The translations under genes and the position numbers were made by a program. The notes under the pieces were generated by a model that ran no database searches, was not told the origin of the DNA, and worked only from the letters and a program-made list of their open reading frames with translations. Positions 7,157 to 15,818 of a stretch of DNA of 31,002 nt are shown here, one piece after another. Source of the stretch: Ruminococcus flavefaciens (GTDB taxonomy: Bacteria; Bacillota; Clostridia; Oscillospirales; Ruminococcaceae); contig DEBW01000086.1 of NCBI GenBank assembly GCA_002348905.1, forward strand, positions 63,425 to 94,426, written 5' to 3'. How positions within the stretch are numbered: position 1 is the first letter of the stretch; every line of letters starts with the position of its first letter.

Positions 7157-8524
7157 TTAATCCTCGTCGCCGAGTATTTTTTCGCAATTTTCTGCTTCTT
7201 CTTTTTCCTGTTCAAGCAGGTCTGCTTTTTTAACTTCTGGAGAAGCCGATTTTTTGCCTCGTCTCATTATCATTACTGCGATTATGATGACTGCAAGAAG
7301 TATGCCTACGGATATTACGATGAATGCGTACTGCTTTACGCTTTTGTCAAGAGCGGTATGATCTATCTTGTTGCTTTTAGCGTATTTTTCAGCGGCACTT
7401 CCGGCATATACGCTCATGCTGAAATCATCTTTCTTTGCATAGTCGTCGTCCTTTATGTCGTAGCCGAAAGCGTGATCCTTGATATCACTTACGCTTCTTG
7501 GCACTATCACCTGTGTCAGTTTAGGGCAGGCGGTGAAAGCGCCTTCGCCTATGGTTGTAAGTCCCTCGTTCATTATGACCTTGTTCAGACTTGCACACTG
7601 GTAGAAAGCTCCGTCGCCTATTTCAGTCAGAGTTGTCGGGAATGACAGGCTTTGAAGTGAAAGACAGTACTTGAAAGCGATAGGTGCGATAGTTGTAAGA
7701 CCTTCTGAGAAGTCGATATTTTTCAGTACCGAACATCCGCTGAAAGCTCCGTCGCCTATGTATGTGACAGATGACGGAAGATACAGATTTTCGATGTTTA
7801 TATCTGCCGAGAATGCACCAGGCTCGATAGATTTTACGGTATTTTCGATATACATATCTGCCGGAGCATTTTTGGTCGAGCGGTAGATATTTTCCTTGCT
7901 CTTGTTATAGAGCAGACCGCCTTCGCAGGTGAAAGCTTCGCATTTTGAAGCATCTATCTTTTCGATGTTTCCGCATCCGGAGAATGCCATAGGCTGAATC
8001 GTGCTGAGTTCTCCGGGGAGTTTTACCTCTTTGAGTTCCGGACAGTTGTAGAAAGCGTAGGACTCGATGGTATTTACGCTGTCAGGGATATCAACTGACT
8101 GGAGTCTTGAGCATCCCATGAATACGCCGTTTGAAAGAGTTGTAAGTCTCTTTGGCAGAGTTATCGATTTCAGTGAAGTACAGCCGGAGAATGCTCCGCT
8201 GCCGATAGTTTTTATAGAATCAGGTATTTTCAGGTCTGATATGAAAGTACAGCTCTGAAAGGCGTTGTCAGCGATAGCGGTTATAGCGTAGCCGTTACGC
8301 AGTTCAGGTATCTCGGTGATTATGGATGAAGGATCACATTCTGTTATTGTGTAGCTTCCGTCTACCATTTCATAGGTAAAGTTTCCGTCATAGAGCACTC
8401 CATCAGAGTCTTCTTCACGACCTTCAGCAGCTCCTGCAAACATTCCCTGTAACGGTACTGTCATAAATACCATACAGGCAGCCGCAGCAGCCAGCTTTTT
8501 AATGTTAATCATCAGATTCTTCAT
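7157..8524 (-). CDS. membrane-anchored BspA-type leucine-rich-repeat protein
   Basis: The 455-residue protein has a signal peptide (about 1-33, ending MFAGAAE), then a run of about 11 LRR_5 repeats (about 50-360). These follow the treponemal/BspA pattern AFxxCxxLxxIxLPxxLxxIGxxAFxGC, for example IKTIGSGAFSGCTSLKSITLPKRL. A transmembrane helix at about residues 400-422 is followed by a basic stop-transfer (MRRGKK) and an acidic tail of about 30 residues. Such proteins face outward and are often adhesins in gut bacteria; a ligand cannot be predicted. The ATG at 8524 lies inside the end of the upstream LRR gene (20-base overlap) behind GGAGG at about 9 bases, so it is translated by coupling. A second in-frame ATG at 8512 is less well placed. 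Confidence 0.9.
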   Translation of the reverse strand: MKNLMINIKKLAAAAACMVFMTVPLQGMFAGAAEGREEDSDGVLYDGNFTYEMVDGSYTITECDPSSIITEIPELRNGYAITAIADNAFQSCTFISDLKIPDSIKTIGSGAFSGCTSLKSITLPKRLTTLSNGVFMGCSRLQSVDIPDSVNTIESYAFYNCPELKEVKLPGELSTIQPMAFSGCGNIEKIDASKCEAFTCEGGLLYNKSKENIYRSTKNAPADMYIENTVKSIEPGAFSADINIENLYLPSSVTYIGDGAFSGCSVLKNIDFSEGLTTIAPIAFKYCLSLQSLSFPTTLTEIGDGAFYQCASLNKVIMNEGLTTIGEGAFTACPKLTQVIVPRSVSDIKDHAFGYDIKDDDYAKKDDFSMSVYAGSAAEKYAKSNKIDHTALDKSVKQYAFIVISVGILLAVIIIAVMIMRRGKKSASPEVKKADLLEQEKEEAENCEKILGDED

Positions 8525-10619
8525 CAGCCTTTTCCTCCGTTAACATTTCGTCAGCCTTTTCCTCAGCTTTTTTGAGAGATGCAGCAGCCTTAGCCTTTAC
8601 ATCGGCACGTTTTTTTTCAGCTTTCTTTTTGCTGAGGCTTTTGCCGGTGATTAAGCCGATAACAGCAATTACAACAGCTCCGATGATTCCGACGATGACG
8701 TATGCGAAATTCTTGTTTACGTTGTTTCCGCCTATTTCAACGGTATTTGTGACTGTTTCGATATTGCAGACACTTGCATATTTATATGCGAGAGAGTCCT
8801 TTGATGTGAATATCTTGAATCCGTCTACAGTGGAATAAGGCTTGTTAGCTTCGACAAGTCCCTGTTCTATCTGAGATTTAAGGTCTGAATCATATTTGTA
8901 GCCGAAAGCGTAATCTCCGATATGTTCGAGCTTGTCGCCAAGTCTTACGCTTTTAAGTTCATGACAGTCAAGGAATGCACATTCTCCGACGGATAAGATG
9001 TCCTTTGAGAAAACGACCTTGCTGAGCTTTTCGCAGTTCATGAATGCATAATTGCCTATATGCTTGACGTTGGAGAGGTAAACTTCTTCTAAGAATCCGT
9101 TTCCGTAAGAAACGCCGGTCTTTGCAGTTCCTACACAGAAAGCGTAGTCTGCTATCTCTTCAAGAGTTGAAGGAGCTTTGAAAGTTGTATCCTCTTTCAT
9201 TATAGGGTAGGCGATAAGGAGCTTTTTGTCGTGGTCGTAAAGTACGCCGTTTTCAGAGGAGTAAGCGCCGTCGCCTTCAGTTACGTTTATTTCCTTTAAG
9301 GCAAAGCATAAGCGGAAAGTCTCATCGCCTTCGATCATTTCGCATCCGCCTGGGATAGTGAGCTTTTCAAGCTCAGAGCTGAAAGCATTCTCGCCGATAG
9401 TTTTCACAGTTTCGGGGAGGATAAGCTCTTTTGCAGAGTTTGCAGCGAAAGCGTCTTTGCGTATGCTTGTTACTTTCAATCCGTCAAGCTCATCAGGTAC
9501 GGTGATAGTATCGCCGACAGCGGAGCAGCTTACTATGCAGGCTTCTCCGTTTATCGCAGTATACTCATAGTCGCCGGATACAGCTTTGTCAAGAGCGTCA
9601 TATTCAGCCTCGGCATCAGCTTCTTCATAGGTCTTGAACTTGAAATTGTTGGAGTAATCATATTCTTCGTCTTTATCTGTAGCGTAAGTGTAAGCGACTG
9701 AGCCTGCTGCGCCGATAAGTGTGAAGTCGCTGTCTGCTCTTTCTTCTTCGTCATAACCGAATGCACTGTAGCCGATATATGTAACGGATTCAGGTATGCG
9801 TATCTCTTTCAGTCCTGTGCCGACAAATGCACTCTGACCGATATATTCAAGCTCGGAAGGCAGTTCGATGCTTTCAAGCTTTTTGCATCCGTAGAATGCA
9901 GCGACCTCTATGTTTTTTACGGAATCAGGCATCTTTACGCTTTCAAGGGCTGTACAGTTTGCGAAAGTCATAGCATCTATGGTATCAACAGAAGTATGGC
10001 TCAGGTCGATATCTGTGAGCCATGCGTCATAGCTGAAAGTGTGTCTGCCGATAATTTTTATCGAAGCCGGAAGAGTTACGCTTTTGAGCCTGCTTTCGGC
10101 AAGCGATGCGATGCCTAATTCTTCAACGCTTTCAGGCACTTCAAAAGTATCGCTCTCGATAGCAGCCGGACGGTGTACAAGCTTTTTCATATCCTTTGTG
10201 TAGAGTACGCCGTCAACTGAGCAGTATTCGCTGTTGTCCTCTGCAACATCTATTTCAAGAAGCGCAAGGCATGAAGCGAATGGGTTGTCAGTGGATATAT
10301 ATGTTATACCAGCGGGTATTGTTATCTTTACAGCTCCGCTTTCAAAAAATGCAGTGGTGCTGAGTTCTGTTACAGGCTTTCCGCCGAGAGTATCAGGTAC
10401 GCTGACTTCCTTTTCAGTGGTCGAGCAGCCTGTTATAACGGCATTTCCGTCGCTGTCAACAGTGTAAGTGAATATTCCCTCTGTAAATTCGTTTTCTTCA
10501 GTTTCAGAAACGGTTGTATCCTCCTCCTCGGCAAAGCCTGTTGTAACAGGCAGAGCCATATTTCCGAGACAAAGTGTAAGTCCCAGAAGAAAGGCAGCCG
10601 TCTTTTTGTAATATCTCAT
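8505..10619 (-). CDS. large membrane-anchored BspA-type leucine-rich-repeat protein
   Basis: The 704-residue protein has a signal peptide (about 1-31, ending TTGFAEEE), then two successive LRR_5 blocks (about 45-300 and 350-620). Each block opens with a similar introductory beta segment (IFTYTVDSDGNAVITGCS and YEYTAINGEACIVSCSA) and ends with a SLAYKYA-type motif, so the protein arose by internal duplication. A transmembrane helix (about 638-660) and a Lys/Ala/Glu-rich cytoplasmic tail of about 45 residues close it. The tail is predicted to be helical and possibly a coiled coil. It is the first gene of a two-gene operon with the smaller LRR protein, from the promoter at 10676-10704. The ATG at 10619 follows GAGAGGG. 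The conserved Cys in the repeats probably stabilises the solenoid core. Confidence 0.9.
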   Translation of the reverse strand: MRYYKKTAAFLLGLTLCLGNMALPVTTGFAEEEDTTVSETEENEFTEGIFTYTVDSDGNAVITGCSTTEKEVSVPDTLGGKPVTELSTTAFFESGAVKITIPAGITYISTDNPFASCLALLEIDVAEDNSEYCSVDGVLYTKDMKKLVHRPAAIESDTFEVPESVEELGIASLAESRLKSVTLPASIKIIGRHTFSYDAWLTDIDLSHTSVDTIDAMTFANCTALESVKMPDSVKNIEVAAFYGCKKLESIELPSELEYIGQSAFVGTGLKEIRIPESVTYIGYSAFGYDEEERADSDFTLIGAAGSVAYTYATDKDEEYDYSNNFKFKTYEEADAEAEYDALDKAVSGDYEYTAINGEACIVSCSAVGDTITVPDELDGLKVTSIRKDAFAANSAKELILPETVKTIGENAFSSELEKLTIPGGCEMIEGDETFRLCFALKEINVTEGDGAYSSENGVLYDHDKKLLIAYPIMKEDTTFKAPSTLEEIADYAFCVGTAKTGVSYGNGFLEEVYLSNVKHIGNYAFMNCEKLSKVVFSKDILSVGECAFLDCHELKSVRLGDKLEHIGDYAFGYKYDSDLKSQIEQGLVEANKPYSTVDGFKIFTSKDSLAYKYASVCNIETVTNTVEIGGNNVNKNFAYVIVGIIGAVVIAVIGLITGKSLSKKKAEKKRADVKAKAAASLKKAEEKADEMLTEEKADEESDD

Positions 10620-10675
10620 TATTTTCCCTCTCTTTTATAGCAATAAACCGGCAATTCAAAGTATGCCGCCATAAT

Positions 10676-10704
10676 ATTATATCACAGTGTACTTTTAAAT
10701 GCAA
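10676..10704 (-). promoter_or_regulatory. sigma-A-type promoter for the LRR operon
   Basis: On the minus strand TTGCAT (10704-10699) and TATAAT (10681-10676) have a 17-base spacer, with TGTGA before the -10. The leader to the ATG is about 50 bases. Confidence 0.65.
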
Positions 10705-10766
10705 CGGATTTCACATACTTTTCCCTTTTAACACATTTTTTTCAATCTTGAAATAAAAAATAATGC

Positions 10767-10795
10767 TTGACAAAATCAAGAAAATGTGGTAACAT
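10767..10795 (+). promoter_or_regulatory. promoter of the SRP RNA gene
   Basis: TTGACA (10767-10772) and TAACAT (10790-10795) are 17 bases apart, with TGTGG before the -10. Transcription from about 10802 would leave some 35 bases to be trimmed from the SRP RNA precursor; that segment holds a small GGCAT-GGAT-ATGCC hairpin. Confidence 0.65.
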
Positions 10796-10836
10796 AATAA
10801 TCAGGGCATGGATATGCCTTAAATATTCTGAATGAA

Positions 10837-10971
10837 AATTCCGAAATATAGATGTGCGGGCCCTGTGCAACAAGACACCGTGAACCATGTCAGGCGGGAG
10901 ACCGAGCAGCATTAAGCGGATCGTCTCGTGTGCCGCAGCCAGCCTGCACATCTATGTTCCGGAATTTTTTT
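10837..10971 (+). ncRNA. ffs: signal recognition particle RNA (small bacterial type)
   Basis: The SRP RNA binds Ffh and targets nascent membrane proteins to the translocon. The conserved apical part is present: CCATGTCAGGCGGGAGACCG followed by AGCAGCATTAAG, forming CGG-GAGA-CCG with a GNRA tetraloop and the asymmetric Ffh-binding loop. Next come GCGGATCGTCTCGTGTGCCGC and a long closing helix joining AATTCCGAAATATAGATGTGC (from 10838) to GCACATCTATGTTCCGGAATT (to 10967). The T run 10965-10971 makes the closing helix act as terminator. Its place upstream of dnaX-ybaB-recR is the usual Firmicutes arrangement. Exact mature ends are not certain, and no Alu-type extension is apparent. Confidence 0.92.
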
Positions 10972-10982
10972 ACGAGGCAGCT

Positions 10983-11897
10983 ATGAAAGGATCAAATTCT
11001 TTTTTCGGCAGGATCGTTTGGGCACTGCTCCAGGCTGCGCCGATAGGAACTATGACGGCGGTAATTATCTTTTATATCGTTTCCGCCGGATATATTCTTA
11101 TGCATAATGAGGTGTCGGGACTTTTCCTTATCGCTCTTATGCTGATACTCAATGTTGTTAGTGTGATTACTGCAACTATTGTGAAACTATCCGAATGTTA
11201 CCATAAGTATGATGAGGATATCATAGGCAATAATTTCGTTGGCGTTGATAAAAAATGCCGTCTGTTCAGCCGGTCCCTTGAACTTATGTTCAATCACAGG
11301 GCAAATGCTGCACTTCAGGGCTTCAAGTCGCTTGAAATTGACTATGCTGACCAGCTTACCGGAAGCGAAAAGGCTGTTGTGAGCTTTTATTCGGCAAGAT
11401 GCTATGATATGATGAACTATTACCCGAATGCTCTGATGTACTACAGCCGTGCAAAGGAACAGGGCTTCCCTGATAAGGTGCTCCCTTTCCTGAACGCAAG
11501 ATGTACCGGCGCTAACGGCGATACCGACGAGGCTGTAAAGCTCTACAGCGAGGTGCTGGAGGACGAGAGCAGTCCGTTCCGTATATACGTCCTTACGGAT
11601 ATAGGCAGGATGTACCTTAAACTCGATGATCCGGATACCGCTATGAAGTGGTTCAGTCAGGCTATCGAAAAGCGTCAGAACTATGCCGAAGCTCTGGGCG
11701 GAGCTGCTATTGCTCAGACTATGCTCAGAAATTTCAGCGAAGGTCAGCGCCTGTACAAAGAAGCTCTCCTTAACCATATCAAAGATCCGGAAGGATATTC
11801 GCTCTATTTCAAAAGGATAATGAATGCGGTCAAAACCGAAAATGATAAAGAGATAAATGAGAAGTCCGGCGGTGATGATGAAAGCACCGGCAACTGA
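10983..11897 (+). CDS. membrane-anchored tetratricopeptide-repeat protein
   Basis: The 304-residue protein has two N-terminal transmembrane helices (about 13-39 and 45-68) followed by a cytoplasmic helical region (about 90-290) with TPR-like repeats. Examples are AVVSFYSARCYDMMNYYPNA, AVKLYSEVLEDES and the canonical TAMKWFSQAIEKRQNYAEAL. TPRs bind protein partners; no enzymatic motif is seen. The open frame extends upstream into the SRP RNA, but the ATG at 10983, behind GAGG at 5 bases and beyond the SRP terminator, is the realistic start. It lies 40 bases before dnaX on the same strand and likely shares a transcript with it, either by readthrough of the SRP terminator or from a promoter I could not identify. 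Its function is unknown. Confidence 0.85.
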   Translation: MKGSNSFFGRIVWALLQAAPIGTMTAVIIFYIVSAGYILMHNEVSGLFLIALMLILNVVSVITATIVKLSECYHKYDEDIIGNNFVGVDKKCRLFSRSLELMFNHRANAALQGFKSLEIDYADQLTGSEKAVVSFYSARCYDMMNYYPNALMYYSRAKEQGFPDKVLPFLNARCTGANGDTDEAVKLYSEVLEDESSPFRIYVLTDIGRMYLKLDDPDTAMKWFSQAIEKRQNYAEALGGAAIAQTMLRNFSEGQRLYKEALLNHIKDPEGYSLYFKRIMNAVKTENDKEINEKSGGDDESTGN

Positions 11898-11937
11898 TAG
11901 TCCGGCACTCAAAAGCAGCCGAAAAGGGTGAGAAATA

Positions 11938-13566
11938 TTGTATAAAGCGCTTTACCGCAAGTGGAGACCGCTTACTTTTGACGATGTGATCTCTCAGGAC
12001 CATATTACAGATACGCTGAAAAATCAGCTCAGAAATGAAAAAACTGCTCATGCGTACCTCTTTACAGGCTCTCGTGGTACAGGTAAAACCACCTGTGCAA
12101 GAATACTTGCAAAGGCTGTCAACTGCCCGAATATGAAGGACGGTAATCCCTGCCTTGAATGTGATATATGCCGTGAAGCCGATGAGGGCTCGCTCACTGA
12201 TATAATTGAGATAGATGCTGCTTCAAATAACGGTGTCGGAGATATACGTGACCTTCGTGAAGGTGCTGTCTATTCTCCTGAACGCTGTAAATACAAAGTA
12301 TACATCATAGACGAAGTGCATATGCTTTCGCTCCCTGCGTTCAATGCACTGCTTAAAATAATGGAAGAACCGCCGGAGTATGTCAAGTTCATACTTGCTA
12401 CTACGGAGATACATAAAGTTCCTGCAACTATAGCTTCACGCTGTCAGAGATACGATTTCAGACGCATCAAGCCGAAGGATATCGCTTCAAGACTGCTGTA
12501 TATCTCCTCTCAGGAGGGGATCAGCCTTACTCAGGACGGCGCTGATATGATAGCTAAGATAGCTGACGGCGGTATGCGTGACGCTGTGTCGCTTCTTGAC
12601 CAGTGTTCTGTGTGCGCTGATAATATCGACGCAGCAGCAGTATCAAATACAGCCGGTATCGCCGGCAGAGAAAGCCTTTACGAAATACTCGAAGCTGTTA
12701 CGGATAAGGACTCCGCTAAGGCTCTTGAAGTAACGGACAGGCTCTACAATATGTCAAAAGACCTGACAAATCTCTGCGAGGAGCTTATACTCCAGCTGAG
12801 AAATATAATGCTCATAAAGGTAACTCCCGAAAGTGCTGCCGATATAATCATCGGTATGCCGGAGGAACTCGATAAACTTCGCAGTATAGCTGAAAAGTCC
12901 GAACTTCCTGATATCATGAACAGGATAGACCTTCTGCAAAGCTGCCGTGAACGCATGATGCGTGTGCTCAACAAGCGTGTCGAGTTTGAGATGTCACTCA
13001 TAAAAGTATGCGGAAATCAGCCGGCTGTACCTGTTGCCGCCGCCGCTGACAACTCCGAACTTCTTGATAAGATAAAACAGCTTGAAAATAAGATAAAAGC
13101 TATTCCGGCAGGAACTTCTGTTCCCGAAACTGAAAGCAGAAATACCCGTCAGGTGTTTACTGCGGCAAGTCCGGCTTCTGACAGCGAACCCGTTCCAAGT
13201 GCGAACGTCGATATAAAAACTGTCAGAGAGGACGAGCTTGTTCCGTGTGAACGCTGGAATGATATTATGGAGGAGTTCCGCAGTATAAATCCGGCTGTGG
13301 CAGGAAGTCTTGAAGGCTCTACCGCTGCAACAAAGGGAAATGTACTGTGCATATTCACTCCGAACCGCTTCTTTATCACGCTTTTCAAGAACAGCAAGGA
13401 GAATGCGGTGTCGCTTGGAAAGGCTATACATAACGTTCTCGGTCAGAAATACCGCATTACCGCAAGATGCACCACTTCTTTAGAGGAGACAAAGAATCTT
13501 GCGGAACAAGTAATCAAAAAAGCCATTAACAGCAATATTGAAACCGCTGTTGATAATAACATTTAA
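11938..13566 (+). CDS. dnaX: DNA polymerase III subunit gamma/tau
   Basis: DnaX is the ATPase of the clamp loader, which places the beta clamp on primed DNA at the replication fork. The 542-residue protein shows Walker A GSRGTGKT (44-51), a zinc module with Cys at 63, 72, 75 and 78, Walker B DEVHML (about 125), sensor-1 region LATTEIHKVPATIASRCQRY and the family opening YKALYRKWRPLTFDDVI. A linker rich in Ala, Pro and Ser (about 360-430) leads to a C-terminal domain matching the length of a tau-type product. The start is a TTG at 11938 behind AAAAGGGTGAG; no ATG is available before the conserved YKALYRKWRP. It heads the dnaX-ybaB-recR cluster. Confidence 0.97.
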   Translation: MYKALYRKWRPLTFDDVISQDHITDTLKNQLRNEKTAHAYLFTGSRGTGKTTCARILAKAVNCPNMKDGNPCLECDICREADEGSLTDIIEIDAASNNGVGDIRDLREGAVYSPERCKYKVYIIDEVHMLSLPAFNALLKIMEEPPEYVKFILATTEIHKVPATIASRCQRYDFRRIKPKDIASRLLYISSQEGISLTQDGADMIAKIADGGMRDAVSLLDQCSVCADNIDAAAVSNTAGIAGRESLYEILEAVTDKDSAKALEVTDRLYNMSKDLTNLCEELILQLRNIMLIKVTPESAADIIIGMPEELDKLRSIAEKSELPDIMNRIDLLQSCRERMMRVLNKRVEFEMSLIKVCGNQPAVPVAAAADNSELLDKIKQLENKIKAIPAGTSVPETESRNTRQVFTAASPASDSEPVPSANVDIKTVREDELVPCERWNDIMEEFRSINPAVAGSLEGSTAATKGNVLCIFTPNRFFITLFKNSKENAVSLGKAIHNVLGQKYRITARCTTSLEETKNLAEQVIKKAINSNIETAVDNNI

Positions 13567-13592
13567 TTAAAATATTAAAGGAGAAATTTAAC

Positions 13593-13943
13593 ATGAAAGC
13601 AAGAATTCCTAAGAATATCGGCGCTGGCGGCGCTCAGAACATGAACCAGATGATAAAGCAGGCTCAGAAAATGCAGGATCAGATCACTGAACTTCAGGAA
13701 GATATCGAGGCTCGTGACTTCTCTGCTACAGCAGGCGGCGGAGCTGTTGAAGTTACTCTCACAGGTAAGAAGACTATCAAGTCCCTTACTCTCAAGCCAG
13801 AGGTAGTTGATCCTGAGGATATCGAGATGCTCCAGGATCTCATCATCAGCGCTGTAAACGAGGCTGTAAACAACATCGAGACTACTACAGAAGCTGAAAT
13901 GAGCAAGATCACCGGCGGAGTTGCTCTCCCTGGTCTTTTCTGA
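13593..13943 (+). CDS. ybaB: YbaB/EbfC family nucleoid-associated protein
   Basis: The 116-residue protein belongs to the YbaB/EbfC family, small dimeric DNA-binding proteins that coat the nucleoid. The family pattern is complete: an N-terminal helix MNQMIKQAQKMQDQITELQEDI, then FSATAGGGAVEVTLTGKKTIKSLTLKPEVVDPEDIEMLQDLI (split here by function: the glycine hairpin followed by the dimer strand), and a C-terminal helix ending in a glycine-rich tail (KITGGVALPGLF). The ATG follows AAAGGAG at 8 bases. The gene lies between dnaX (26 bases upstream) and recR (6 bases downstream), its standard position, suggesting one transcript. Codon use is more biased than in its neighbours, fitting high expression. 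Confidence 0.96.
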   Translation: MKARIPKNIGAGGAQNMNQMIKQAQKMQDQITELQEDIEARDFSATAGGGAVEVTLTGKKTIKSLTLKPEVVDPEDIEMLQDLIISAVNEAVNNIETTTEAEMSKITGGVALPGLF

Positions 13944-13949
13944 TAAATA

Positions 13950-14552
13950 ATGGCTGACCATAATGCTCTTCCGCTGGTGATACTGGCGGAAAAGTTCGCT
14001 TCATTGCCGGGCATAGGCATGAAGTCGGCTCAGCGTCTTGCCTACCACGTTATGTCTATGGACGAATCGGCGGTAGAGGAGTTCGCAAACGCCCTTCTTG
14101 ATGCGAAGAGAAACGTCCGCTGCTGTAGTGTATGCCAGAATCTCACAGAAAGAGAAGTCTGTCCGATATGCAGTGACGATGAACGTGACAAAAGCGTTAT
14201 ATGCGTTGTAGAAACTCCTAAAGACGTTACAGCTTTCGAGCGTACAAGAGAGTATAACGGCGTTTACCATGTCCTGCACGGTCTGCTGTCGCCTATGGAC
14301 GGCATAACTCCGGACAAGATAAGGGTGAAGGAACTGCTGGCTCGTATCGCAAAGGGCGGAGTTGAGGAAGTCATAATGGCTACAAATCCCACTGTTGAGG
14401 GTGATGCCACCGCTATGTATGTGGCAGGTCTGCTGAAACCGTTGGGAGTTAAAGTCTCACGCCTTGCTTTCGGTCTGCCAGTAGGCGGTATACTTGAATA
14501 TGCCGATGAGGTAACTCTCTACAAGGCACTTGAAAACAGAAACAGTATGTAA
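13950..14552 (+). CDS. recR: recombination mediator RecR
   Basis: RecR works with RecO and RecF to load RecA on single-stranded gaps. The 200-residue protein has the usual length. A helix-hairpin-helix lies at about 16-34 (ASLPGIGMKSAQRLAYH), a zinc finger follows with Cys 59, 62, 71 and 74, then a TOPRIM domain (about 80-175) with ICVVETPKDVTAFE and MATNPTVEGDATAMY, and the C-terminal LAFGLPVGGILEYADEVTLYKAL. Its start is 6 bases after the ybaB stop. No strong separate ribosome site is seen, which suggests coupling to ybaB translation. A terminator follows directly. Confidence 0.97.
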   Translation: MADHNALPLVILAEKFASLPGIGMKSAQRLAYHVMSMDESAVEEFANALLDAKRNVRCCSVCQNLTEREVCPICSDDERDKSVICVVETPKDVTAFERTREYNGVYHVLHGLLSPMDGITPDKIRVKELLARIAKGGVEEVIMATNPTVEGDATAMYVAGLLKPLGVKVSRLAFGLPVGGILEYADEVTLYKALENRNSM

Positions 14553-14556
14553 AAAT

Positions 14557-14587
14557 AAGGCTGTCGGTATTTTACCGGCAGCCTTTT
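14557..14587. terminator. terminator after recR, shared with the converging CPBP gene
   Basis: A 13-base stem (14557-14569 with 14573-14585, one G-T pair) with a TTT loop and flanking A/T tracts follows the recR stop. It faces the minus-strand stop at 14592, so it can end both transcripts. Confidence 0.85.
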
Positions 14588-14591
14588 ATCG

Positions 14592-15641
14592 TTATTTAAG
14601 CTTTGATATGGTCATTACTGCGAGCAGTATGTTTAGACCGATGAATATTATAAGAGGAACTGACGAAAAAGTCCAGTTATAATACTTCGCAGGAGTGCGG
14701 TTGGCTTTGATGTACCTTGCGATAGTCTTTCGCTTGTATATCACTATTGCTACAGCAGCAACGAAGAATCCGATGAATATTGTATAATCGAGGATGGTTG
14801 CAGCAGTTTCGGGCATATGCTTTTCTAAGAAAACGATACAGTCTCCAAAGAGGAAGTTATTTGCGATATGCAGGACGAGCGACCATATTATGCCGTACTC
14901 TATAGCAGTGTAGGCAAAAACTATTCCAACTCCCATTGCAAAAAGCGATTGAGTGATATTTGCGTGCATAACTCCAAAGAGTATGGAGGATACGATTATA
15001 GCGAATATTTTTCCGCCGCCTTTTTGCAGGCTGTGCATCGTGTAGCCACGATAGGTCAGCTCCTCAGCTAAAGGTCCGATGTAACCGGCGTATATCATCA
15101 TGGATATGGTCGTACTTCCGGCTTTTGAGGATTCTATTGCGGCTTCTGCGGTAAATCCTGCAAGATTGAGCAGTGATTCTATGATGCTTTCTGTTATTGA
15201 GAATACGAACTGGCATCCCATGAGTACGCATATGAGCATCACAAGTTTTTTTGCGGTCATTTTCCTGTGCGGAGCAATTATCTCTTTTACCGGCAGCTTT
15301 TTGATGAAAAACAGCATTAGGAATATGCAGCCGAGGATAACTCCTACTATCATACTGCCGGCTGATTCGGTCATAGTTTCATCAAGCTGGCTTATTTTTG
15401 CGTTATATTCCTCGCTTGAATGTGACGTTACCATGCACATTATCATTTGTATCACGAGGAAACCGACGATAGAGCCGTAGAGTATCATTGAGTAGCCCAG
15501 CAATCCGGCTGACATATAGTTTATGACACCTTTGAAGCGCCTTTTTTCAGCAATTTCAGGTGTTATGGCTTTTGCGTAATTCGGAGGCGGCATAGGCTGC
15601 CCTTGCTGATAAACATTGCTTATGTTATTCAAAAATTTCAC
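14592..15641 (-). CDS. CPBP family intramembrane glutamic endopeptidase
   Basis: The protein (349 residues) is a polytopic membrane protease of the CPBP/Abi (CAAX-like) family. The three catalytic motifs are intact: EELTYRG (193-199), FGVMHAN (222-228) and HIANN (258-262). A hydrophilic Pro-rich N-terminus (1-35) precedes about eight hydrophobic helices. Family members process membrane peptides, including bacteriocin-related ones in some bacteria; no bacteriocin gene is visible here, so the substrate is unknown. The frame starts with GTG at 15641, which almost touches AGAGG. A TTG at 15632, nine bases from that site, is the better-spaced alternative and would remove three residues. It has its own promoter at 15666-15694. 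Confidence 0.9.
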   Translation of the reverse strand: MKFLNNISNVYQQGQPMPPPNYAKAITPEIAEKRRFKGVINYMSAGLLGYSMILYGSIVGFLVIQMIMCMVTSHSSEEYNAKISQLDETMTESAGSMIVGVILGCIFLMLFFIKKLPVKEIIAPHRKMTAKKLVMLICVLMGCQFVFSITESIIESLLNLAGFTAEAAIESSKAGSTTISMMIYAGYIGPLAEELTYRGYTMHSLQKGGGKIFAIIVSSILFGVMHANITQSLFAMGVGIVFAYTAIEYGIIWSLVLHIANNFLFGDCIVFLEKHMPETAATILDYTIFIGFFVAAVAIVIYKRKTIARYIKANRTPAKYYNWTFSSVPLIIFIGLNILLAVMTISKLK

Positions 15642-15665
15642 CCTCTATCATAAAAGATTAAGACT

Positions 15666-15694
15666 ATTTTAACACATAAATGTCATATTGTCAA
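15666..15694 (-). promoter_or_regulatory. sigma-A-type promoter for the CPBP protease gene
   Basis: On the minus strand TTGACA (15694-15689) and TAAAAT (15671-15666) are 17 bases apart, with TGTGT before the -10. Confidence 0.7.
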
Positions 15695-15748
15695 TATAGA
15701 AAATATAATGCTTATTATATATTTTTTATAGCATGGTGCTTCCAGTTT

Positions 15749-15797
15749 AAAAAATTCCCCTTGCCCGACCGTGAGTTGTCAGCAAGGGGAATTTTTT
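15749..15797 (-). terminator. terminator after rpsT
   Basis: Arms 15749-15764 and 15782-15797 pair over 16 bases (core TTCCCCTTGC), with A/T tracts at both outer ends. It separates rpsT from the CPBP promoter. A 17-base loop is long but the stem is perfect. Confidence 0.85.
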
Positions 15798-15818
15798 TGT
15801 ATTTAAAACAAAAGCTAA

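Noticed and set aside
7091..7645. 184-residue plus-strand ORF after the dockerin gene
   Set aside because: It crosses the bidirectional terminator and is antisense to the LRR gene; its Phe/Tyr/Cys-rich composition is a shadow frame.
10887..10982. N-terminal extension of the TPR protein
   Set aside because: It lies inside the SRP RNA; the start after the SRP terminator at 10983 has a ribosome site.
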